A DNA stretch of 9,772 nt from CAYQQR01 sp964420035 (GTDB lineage: Bacteria; Bacteroidota; Bacteroidia; Bacteroidales; SM23-62), in NCBI GenBank assembly GCA_964420035.1, contig CAYQQR010000072.1, positions 1-9,772 of the forward strand, read 5' to 3'. Under the pieces are notes generated by a model. It made no database searches. It was not told where the DNA came from and saw only the letters and a program-made list of their open reading frames with translations. Of the stretch, positions 1 to 4,503 are shown one piece after another; the first letter of the stretch is position 1, and the number at the start of each line of letters is the position of its first letter. A program made the translations under genes and the position numbers.

Positions 1-52
1 CTTATATAATCAGCCTTTCCAAACTTTTATATCTTTGTTAACCGGACAGTAG
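1..52 (+). other. Tail of an open frame entering from the left edge, possibly an IS transposase 3' end
   Basis: A frame open from base 2 reads LYNQPFQTFISLLTGQ and stops at the TAG at 50-52. It is too short to assign. The tail (Asn-Gln, then hydrophobic/aromatic residues) together with the GGACAGTAGTG at 44-54 reminds me of the 3' ends of Bacteroidota IS4-family (DUF4372-type) elements. That is recollection only. If right, the accessory genes to the right sit directly beside an insertion sequence. Confidence 0.22.
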
Positions 53-227
53 TGAAGCAGCATAAAGAAAAACAAAGGTCGTTTTTTACTGGTGGTTAAT
101 CCCCGCTTATGAAACTGACATCAACAGATAAGCACAAACACTTGTTGCCTTGAGCACGCGGATGAAATTTTAACTTCTTATCTGTTCTCAATATGCTGAT
201 ATTGTTTAACTTAATAATTATTTACGG
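53..227. other. Non-coding leader with an inverted repeat upstream of the accessory gene pair
   Basis: No gene is visible here. A perfect 10-bp inverted repeat, AACAGATAAG at 123-132 and CTTATCTGTT at 177-186, encloses 44 nt. A small hairpin (CAATAT / ATATTG, 189-204) lies 23 bp before the next start codon. Either could be an operator, a leader structure or the edge of an inserted segment. No clear TAnnTTTG promoter precedes the gene at 228; the only match, TATCTTTG at 30-37, is about 190 bp away and lacks a convincing -33 element. Confidence 0.4.
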
Positions 228-1055
228 ATGAAATACAACAATAGATTATATCCCCATCCAGTATTAGGTATAATGGATGACGTTGATGGCGAGTTTTCTT
301 GTAATCTTACCGTTGAATCCAGTAAAGAGGGTATTATTATTAAACCTTCTTTTCAAGTTGCTAATCAGGATATCGAGAAATTAGTTTCTAATGGAGATGC
401 AAATATATGTCTACACCTTTACTGTAGAGGCACCTTATTCAGACAGAATTGGGTCGTTAAGGATTTATTATCTGAAGAAATACGAATAGACCCAAATGAT
501 TTAAATGGTGAAACAGAAATTGATATTTTTATTTGTTCAAATAAGAAATTTTTTAATTATCAGAATTCTTCCTTTAATAAAGTTTTTAATAATCAGGAGT
601 TTGAAATAGAAATCGGTGATATACTAGCATATGGTGGAAAAGGTAAGTTTTTTGCAAACAAGTCTCCTGAGCAGCTTAAAGCTGTTTCTTCTATCATGAG
701 AATTAAGAAAGGGAATTTTAAAAATGGACCTTTTTTAAACGATTATGATGATAAGTATATAATTGTATACTTATCGGAAACTGACTACAATCTTTATCAG
801 GAATTTAAAGAAAATAAAAAATATATAAACATTTTACATACTTCAATAGTACTTCCATCACTTATACAAACAGTATTTTCAATGGAAAATGATGAATCAG
901 GTGTTACCGAGTACAAAGATAGTGAATGGTATAAAATTCTAGATAAGAATCTAAACGAAGCAAAGGGTAATTCTATCCTGGAAAAAATACAAAATATCTT
1001 GGATCTGCCACTTAATAGAGAATTCTTGTCACTTGTAGATTTGGATTATGAGTAA
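228..1055 (+). CDS. Uncharacterised accessory protein, partner of a DUF6339-like gene
   Basis: Predicted 275-residue soluble protein with no signal peptide or membrane segment. I do not recognise a catalytic motif. The N-terminus (YPHPVLGIMDDVDGEF, residues 8-23) and a later LHTSIVLPSLIQTVFSMEN stretch (about residues 204-222) match my memory of a hypothetical-protein family encoded next to DUF6339 proteins in putative defence/restriction islands; that link is recalled and not proven here. The start at 228 is the first ATG of the frame and has no Shine-Dalgarno sequence, which is common in Bacteroidota. Its stop overlaps the next gene by 8 nt, implying translational coupling. Codon use is strongly AT-rich compared with gyrA and clpC, suggesting horizontal acquisition. 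No other members of a larger defence operon are visible in the window. The reading frame is intact; its function is unknown. Confidence 0.8.
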   Translation: MKYNNRLYPHPVLGIMDDVDGEFSCNLTVESSKEGIIIKPSFQVANQDIEKLVSNGDANICLHLYCRGTLFRQNWVVKDLLSEEIRIDPNDLNGETEIDIFICSNKKFFNYQNSSFNKVFNNQEFEIEIGDILAYGGKGKFFANKSPEQLKAVSSIMRIKKGNFKNGPFLNDYDDKYIIVYLSETDYNLYQEFKENKKYINILHTSIVLPSLIQTVFSMENDESGVTEYKDSEWYKILDKNLNEAKGNSILEKIQNILDLPLNREFLSLVDLDYE

Positions 1056-1650
1056 ACACGAAAATAGAGAAGAAATTAAAATATTTACCTATGATTATGT
1101 AGTTGAGCTACAACGTAAGGTAGAAATCGAAGAAGAGTTTGGAGAGTATCTTAATGAGACTTTTAACTACCAGGAAAAACATCCTAAAGGCAGAACCGGA
1201 GTTTACATACCAAAGGGGTTTGATTTAAAACTGCCAGAAAAAGGAGATTACTTTGATTTGGATAATAGTGTTTCACTATATGAAAATATTGCCGGCCTAA
1301 ATCCTGCAATTGCTTCTGATGTTAGATTATGGACTTATTTACTTCATGTAAGATTCTGGAATTATATGCGCAAAAGATGGACTATAGATAATTTAGATAA
1401 TCCAAAGGGCAGAATTCTGGATAGATATCATTTAAAGTATCTAAATCTTCAATCTCTTACACGAAATGGACTTTCAAGACTGTGGTGGTATGTTCATTTA
1501 ACAATTGATAATAAACGTATTGATAAATATGAACTGACAAAAATTTTGCTTTCCCGTGCTGATATTGCGGTTGGTTTATTGGAGAGATCAATAGGTTCTA
1601 ATCTCTATGGGGTTAGTTCCCCGAAGCTCTGCTTCGAGAAGAAGTATTAA
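1048..1650 (+). CDS. DUF6339-like protein, N-terminal part, truncated by an inserted palindromic repeat
   Basis: The frame encodes 200 residues, of which about 188 appear native and the last 12 come from inserted repeat DNA. The central segment contains a tryptophan/histidine-rich motif, DVRLWTYLLHVRFWNYMRKRW (in two parts, residues 91-100 and 101-111), followed by LTRNGLSRLWWYVHLT (137-152) and ILLSRADIAVGLLERS (166-181). This pattern resembles DUF6339 proteins as I remember them; their biochemical role is not known to me. The ATG at 1048 lies inside the last codons of the upstream gene (GATTATGAGTAA), so the two are probably co-translated. The native C-terminus is found downstream at 1692-1877 in another phase. 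The protein made today should lack about 61 residues and may be non-functional. Confidence 0.72.
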   Translation: MSKHENREEIKIFTYDYVVELQRKVEIEEEFGEYLNETFNYQEKHPKGRTGVYIPKGFDLKLPEKGDYFDLDNSVSLYENIAGLNPAIASDVRLWTYLLHVRFWNYMRKRWTIDNLDNPKGRILDRYHLKYLNLQSLTRNGLSRLWWYVHLTIDNKRIDKYELTKILLSRADIAVGLLERSIGSNLYGVSSPKLCFEKKY

Positions 1651-1691
1651 TTTTGTTAATACCTCGTGGCTCTGCCGCGAGGTAGTTTATT
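1612..1691 (+). repeat. Tandem REP-like hairpin pair inserted in a gene
   Basis: Two direct copies start with GTTA: 1612-1638 and 1655-1681, identical at 20 of 27 positions. Each folds around a TCT loop: CGAAGC/GCTTCG (1622-1627 with 1631-1636) and ACCTCGTGGC/GCCGCGAGGT (1661-1670 with 1674-1683, one G-T pair). Four of the seven differences lie at paired positions and keep the stem (wobble included), as expected of a repeat selected for structure. Between them GTATTAA/TTAATAC (1644-1650 with 1656-1662) forms a third stem. The layout recalls REP/BIME units mobilised by RAYT (TnpA-REP) transposases; similar GCTCTGC-tipped palindromes are, from memory, dispersed in Bacteroidota genomes. No RAYT gene is in this window. 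Confidence 0.66.
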
Positions 1692-1956
1692 AAAAATATA
1701 AGATTTGCAGTCTTAGAGTTTTTAAAGGAAAATGAGGATATTAGCAAAAATGAAAATAAGACTCGCAGTTTGTTAAATAAGGTTAATTTACTTGGAGGTG
1801 TTAAAAATCTCCCATTTCTCCAATTAAAAGAGATTAAGGAATATTTATATAAAATAAAAGACTATACTATTACTTAGTGAACTGTATATCAGACATGTAG
1901 AGTGTATAATTTGACATATTTTTACAATGCTAAAAAATCAAAAAACAAAAGGCCTC

Positions 1957-2111
1957 CAGGAAATCCGGTCCTGAAACAAGGTGAAGGTTCAAAAGGGGAG
2001 GGGATGGTGCATTTTTGTCTGAGTGACGACCACCGGGAGGAACGAGTTAAAATGCACAGGGGTGAACCAAGCCGTAGTTTTACCCGGATTTGATGCCAGC
2101 CTTGTTTTTTT
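1957..2111 (+). ncRNA. Candidate structured RNA or folded ssDNA element, nested inverted repeats then a T tract
   Basis: Nested perfect arms are AAATCCGG (1961-1968) with CCGGATTT (2084-2091), GGTTCA (1986-1991) with TGAACC (2063-2068), and GTGCATTTT (2007-2015) with AAAATGCAC (2049-2057). A local hairpin CAGGA/TCCTG (1957-1961 with 1969-1973) presents AATCCGG in its loop, which can pair with 2084-2090 as a pseudoknot. ACAAGG (1976-1981) can pair with CCTTGT (2100-2105), crossing the outer helix. A run of seven T follows at 2105-2111. I recognise no known RNA family. Strand is a guess based on the T tract. Confidence 0.35.
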
Positions 2112-2132
2112 GGTTTTATGAGCGTGAGATGA

Positions 2133-2187
2133 GCATGTGTATAGCAAACTTGAGCCGTTTACCGGCGAAATTTGCATATACTTATGC
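2133..2187. repeat. Long near-perfect hairpin (55 nt)
   Basis: Arms pair in order: GCAT (2133-2136) with ATGC (2184-2187), a GT/TT internal loop, GTATA (2139-2143) with TATAC (2177-2181), one bulged A, GCAAA (2144-2148) with TTTGC (2171-2175), an internal loop CTTGA/GAAA, then GCCG (2154-2157) with CGGC (2163-2166) closing a TTTAC loop. Eighteen base pairs in one stem-loop is well above expectation for random DNA. It lies 21 nt after the T tract of the preceding structured element and may belong to the same unit. Confidence 0.55.
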
Positions 2188-2300
2188 GGGAGAAGGCAGG
2201 ATTTGTTACTGAAATGATTGTTGACACTTAAATAATTAGATATAAAGCTCTTACGTTAGTTAATATTAAGTAAAACTTTTTTGAGCGTGGGAAATATAAC

Positions 2301-2330
2301 CGCAGTGCAGGCAGGTGTGATGGCATTGCG
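2301..2330. repeat. Hairpin with 8-bp stem
   Basis: CGCAGTGC (2301-2308) pairs with GCATTGCG (2323-2330) with one G-T pair and a 14-nt loop. It stands five bases before the 12-bp inverted repeat at 2336 and may form one structure with it. Confidence 0.4.
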
Positions 2331-2335
2331 CATAC

Positions 2336-2370
2336 AAAAATTTTTCACATATTCTGAATGAAAAATTTTT
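2336..2370. repeat. Perfect 12-bp inverted repeat, bidirectional terminator-like
   Basis: AAAAATTTTTCA (2336-2347) and TGAAAAATTTTT (2359-2370) are exact reverse complements around 11 nt. The stem is mostly A-T, so it is a weak candidate for a Rho-independent terminator, despite T runs on both sides. Each arm also contains its own 10-bp palindrome AAAAATTTTT, so a protein-binding dyad is an alternative. Confidence 0.45.
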
Positions 2371-2413
2371 TATAAGCAATCTGGGCAGATGTGTGGCTAT
2401 TTAAAATAATGGC

Positions 2414-2679
2414 TAATTATAGGACAAACAATTCCAAATACAATTTTAAAGTGCCGGAGATTGATTTATAGCCGTCAAAATATTTTGAGTTGGGCAAATA
2501 CGAAGCTGCAATCCCGGGATTGGGATTATTTGATAAGTCGCAAACTGATATTTAATACAGGCAGGCCTGTGCGATCTATTTACCCGAGCGCCAATGCGAG
2601 GGCAAGCGAAACGTAGTGGAGCGCAGACATAATATCATTATAGCTGACAAAACGTTTCTGTTGTTTTGTCCTATAATTA
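2414..2679. mobile_element. Possible 266-bp MITE-like element bounded by a 15-bp perfect inverted repeat
   Basis: TAATTATAGGACAAA at 2414-2428 recurs as its exact reverse complement at 2665-2679. The interior encodes nothing plausible and contains palindromes at 2475-2488 (TCAAAATATTTTGA), 2509-2522 (CAATCCCGGGATTG) and 2557-2570 (ACAGGC AG GCCTGT). A diverged third copy (TCATTATAGCTGACAAA) lies at about 2635-2651 on the plus strand, making the right end a double site. I see no clear target-site duplication, so the terminal-repeat reading is provisional; the sites could also be binding or crossover sites for a recombinase. Confidence 0.35.
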
Positions 2680-2688
2680 ATATTATGT
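2627..2688. repeat. Imperfect 26-27-bp inverted repeat
   Basis: The arm at 2627-2653 (ACATAATATCATTATAGC, then TGACAAAAC) matches the reverse complement of 2663-2688 apart from two small indel/mismatch sites, around a 9-nt loop. The innermost 8 bp, GACAAAAC/GTTTTGTC, are perfect. Unpaired bases are confined to one arm, as in folded recombination sites, although integron attC consensus boxes are not evident. Confidence 0.5.
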
Positions 2689-2689
2689 T

Positions 2690-2737
2690 AAATAGAAAAA
2701 TTAAAATAACAGGAGAAGTAAAAATCCTACCTCTCCT
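2690..2737 (-). terminator. Probable terminator of the TPR gene
   Basis: Read on the minus strand, AGGAGAGGTA (2737-2728) pairs with TACTTCTCCT (2720-2711) through ten pairs including one G-T, with a 7-nt loop. It is followed by a T-rich run (GTTATTTTAATTTTTC). The hairpin starts 33 bp after the stop codon of the TPR gene, a usual distance for a Rho-independent terminator. Confidence 0.55.
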
Positions 2738-2769
2738 ATTAATTTCTTTCCCTGAAACCTTAAAACCTT

Positions 2770-4074
2770 CTATTGCTGCCCCTTCAGTTCCTTCAGCTTC
2801 TGGTTAACCTCTTCATACTTATCGTCCATCTGGAGCCTGTAGTAGACCGTCTTCAGGGTTTCCAGCGTGGTTACTTCTTCAGGTTTCAAGGCATGGGCCT
2901 TTTCCATGGGTTCTATGGCCTTTTTCAGCTGTTCGTCTGCCATTTTCTTTGCCATATTGTATTCATCCAGATCCTGTATTGCATTGGCAGAATCGTACAT
3001 TTCTACAGCCTTGTTGTATTCAAGCGCCCCGATGTTGTACCAGGCATTGAAATAGTCCGGATCCATCTCTATGGCCTTCTGATAGGATTCCCTGGCCGGT
3101 TTGGGTTTATCCAGCTTTTCATACAGGGTCCCTTCAGCGAAATACATGGAGGCATTTTCCGATTCACGTTTTTTGGCTTCCTGCAGGTATTTGATCCCTG
3201 CCTCCGCATTACCCGTGGTCAGGTAATAGTTGACGATATCGATGAGCAGCGCTGTTGAGTCTGGATAAGCTTCAAAACCCTCCAGGAGGGTATTAATGGC
3301 AGCAGAAGAGTCTTTCTTCGCCAGGTATTCCCTTTTCAGGAGGAAATAGGCATCCGTGCCGCCATATCTTACATCGATGGCTTTCTCATAGTATTTGATC
3401 GCCTTATCGTGCATTTCTGCATTGGTGGCTGCCAGGGCGGCATTGTAAACGATAACGGTATCTACATAATTATCGTAGACCGGGAAATCAGAGGCTTGCA
3501 TGATCAGCTCGAATGATGCCAGTGCCTGCTCAAAATTCCTGTCGTTGAAGGCCATAATGCCATCAAATTCAGCCTGTCCCTTGAGCCGGTCGAGGTTCTC
3601 CTTCACATCATCGCTGAACCGGCCGCGATCGTCCAGTTCCAGGGTTTTATCATAGGCTTCAATTGCCAGTTCCAGGGGATTTTCAACGATCTTGTCTGTT
3701 TCTTCCCAATCGATTATCTGACCGTTTTCCAAGATGATGTTGATGTGTTCGTAAACATGGATCTCGCGGGTTCTTCCGCCTTCCTGCACGGTCTTTGTTT
3801 CATTGGGCTCACCCCTCAGCAGTTGTAATTCGGTTTCGGGCATCCCCAGTCTCAGCAGTTCGATGTTCACGTCGTGAATATCCTGCATCAGCTCTCCCCT
3901 CTTGAGCCAGGTACGGGCTCTATCCTTTCTTCTATGGTGTTTTATATCTTCATTGCTTTTTTCATATTTCCTTTCCAGGGTATTGTAGTTCAGGGTCTTG
4001 GCCGGACCCAGATCCTGTGCCCCGAGGGTAATGATTGAGAAAAGAAAGACAAAAGATAATAATACGCGTTTCAT
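2770..4074 (-). CDS. Secreted tetratricopeptide-repeat protein
   Basis: Predicted 434 residues. The start at 4074 is preferred over upstream in-frame codons (4134, 4080) because it places a classic signal peptide at the N-terminus: MKR, then the hydrophobic LLSFVFLFSIITLG, with a likely cleavage near Ala19-Gln20. The mature protein should be periplasmic or outside the cell. Residues about 60-125 form a non-TPR segment with LLRGEPNET (85-93) and IILENGQIIDWEE (113-125), a pattern reminiscent of small BamE/SmpA-like folds, though weakly. From about residue 130 on, helical TPR-type units follow, clearest at 204-237 (AIKYYEKAID) and 308-345 (ARESYQKAIEMDPDYFNAWYNIGALEY), with a last unit near 380-430. 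TPR proteins scaffold protein-protein interactions; the partner is unknown. It lies downstream of gyrA in the same direction, but a 429-bp repeat-filled gap makes separate transcription likely. A weak -7-like TTATTTTG lies just upstream of the start. Confidence 0.85.
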   Translation of the reverse strand: MKRVLLSFVFLFSIITLGAQDLGPAKTLNYNTLERKYEKSNEDIKHHRRKDRARTWLKRGELMQDIHDVNIELLRLGMPETELQLLRGEPNETKTVQEGGRTREIHVYEHINIILENGQIIDWEETDKIVENPLELAIEAYDKTLELDDRGRFSDDVKENLDRLKGQAEFDGIMAFNDRNFEQALASFELIMQASDFPVYDNYVDTVIVYNAALAATNAEMHDKAIKYYEKAIDVRYGGTDAYFLLKREYLAKKDSSAAINTLLEGFEAYPDSTALLIDIVNYYLTTGNAEAGIKYLQEAKKRESENASMYFAEGTLYEKLDKPKPARESYQKAIEMDPDYFNAWYNIGALEYNKAVEMYDSANAIQDLDEYNMAKKMADEQLKKAIEPMEKAHALKPEEVTTLETLKTVYYRLQMDDKYEEVNQKLKELKGQQ

Positions 4075-4503
4075 GATCATAAGGTTTAATTTATCTGCAA
4101 AATAATTGAAATTCTTCTTACTATAAAAGAACAATTATCATTTATCACGCAAAATTCCTGCCAATATCTTCGCTCCGCGAAGAAGTTCCTGGGTTCCTCA
4201 GCTCCCTGCCTATCGGCAGACAGGCTTGGTTCCCTGGCTCCGGTGATTTTAACTAAAATCTTCCTTTTGCTTAACACACCACCTCCCCCTTCGGCCCTTT
4301 CTTTACCGTGCGGTGCCAGCGCTACAGGGCCCCGGGTACTCCCTGCCTGCCGGTAGGCTCCTCAGAGAGAAGGAGAATCCGTATAGTATTGAATTTTAGA
4401 TATTTACGAATTCCCCTCCTTTTTTAAAAGGAGGGGTACTTTTTGCGCCAGCAAAAAGGGGGTTGGTTAAATCCTGATAAAGGAACCAAACAACCAAAAA
4501 ACC
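4075..4503. other. gyrA-TPR intergenic spacer rich in short palindromes
   Basis: No gene is seen. TCTTCGC/GCGAAGA (4167-4173 with 4177-4183, TCC loop) and CTGCC/GGCAG around TATC (4206-4219) are hairpins. GCCTGCCGGTAGGC (4345-4358) is self-complementary apart from a G-T pair. The decamer CTCCCTGCCT occurs twice, near 4201 and 4339, each heading one of the GC-rich palindromes. These look like dispersed-repeat fragments rather than regulatory sites. Confidence 0.5.
4413..4458 (-). repeat. Tandem perfect hairpins downstream of gyrA
   Basis: CCCCTCCTTTT (4413-4423) and AAAAGGAGGGG (4426-4436) are exact reverse complements, directly followed by CTTTTTGC (4439-4446) and GCAAAAAG (4451-4458) around GCCA. 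Read in the gyrA direction they begin 45 bp after the stop codon, so they may end or protect the gyrA transcript, but neither is followed by a good T tract on that strand. From memory, similar CCTCCTTTTTnAAAAGGAGG strings are dispersed in Bacteroidota genomes, so a repeat origin is likely. Confidence 0.55.

Larger units (their letters stand above)
1048..1877 (+). pseudogene. Reconstructed full DUF6339-like gene, interrupted and frame-shifted
   Basis: Joining the codons up to about 1611 with the open frame from 1692 gives an uninterrupted protein of about 249 residues ending at the TAG at 1875-1877. The recovered tail begins KNIRFAVLEFLKENED and contains LLNKVNLLGGVKNLPFLQ. It is charged and helical, with the same AT-rich codon style as the N-terminal part. 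The upstream frame has codons starting at positions 1 modulo 3 and the tail at 0 modulo 3, so the insertion must be 2 modulo 3 in length; an excision of 1612-1691 (80 bp) satisfies this. The exact borders cannot be fixed from one copy. Confidence 0.68.
1878..2769. other. Gene-free, palindrome-dense intergenic region (about 890 bp)
   Basis: Only short open frames without gene-like composition or start context occur here, and they overlap on both strands. The stretch instead holds inverted repeats at 1957-1973, 1986-2068, 2133-2187, 2301-2330, 2336-2370, 2475-2488, 2509-2522, 2557-2570, 2627-2688 and 2711-2737, several described separately. Local composition is mixed, with GC-richer blocks (1981-2095, 2500-2625) inside AT-rich DNA, which suggests a mosaic of small elements. 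Confidence 0.6.

Noticed and set aside
30..37. TATCTTTG as a promoter for the accessory gene pair
   Set aside because: It matches the -7 consensus but has no -33 element, lies about 190 bp from the gene and falls within a possible coding tail.
1902..2177. Short open frames on both strands (63 codons plus, 62 codons minus)
   Set aside because: They overlap each other and the nested inverted repeats, have proline/basic-rich compositions unlike the flanking genes, and lack recognisable motifs. I treat them as chance frames over a structured non-coding element.
2131..2200. Resemblance of CTTGAGCCG (2149-2157) to group II intron domain V
   Set aside because: The 3' strand of domain V and the AGC triad pairing are not present, and no intron-encoded protein is near.
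2616..2807. 63-codon plus-strand frame
   Set aside because: It crosses the imperfect inverted repeat, the probable terminator and the 3' end of the TPR gene; not gene-like.
2773..3258. 161-codon plus-strand frame opposite the TPR gene, and similar long antisense frames within gyrA and clpC (for example 8654-9757 minus)
   Set aside because: They are mirror frames of well-recognised genes; low-complexity hydrophobic or basic compositions reflect the antisense of biased codons.
4075..4134. Upstream start for the TPR gene adding 20 residues
   Set aside because: It would bury the signal peptide behind a charged, aromatic extension; starting at 4074 places the signal sequence at the N-terminus.
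4086..4277. 63-codon minus-strand frame upstream of the TPR gene
   Set aside because: It covers the palindromic spacer and has no conserved-looking sequence.
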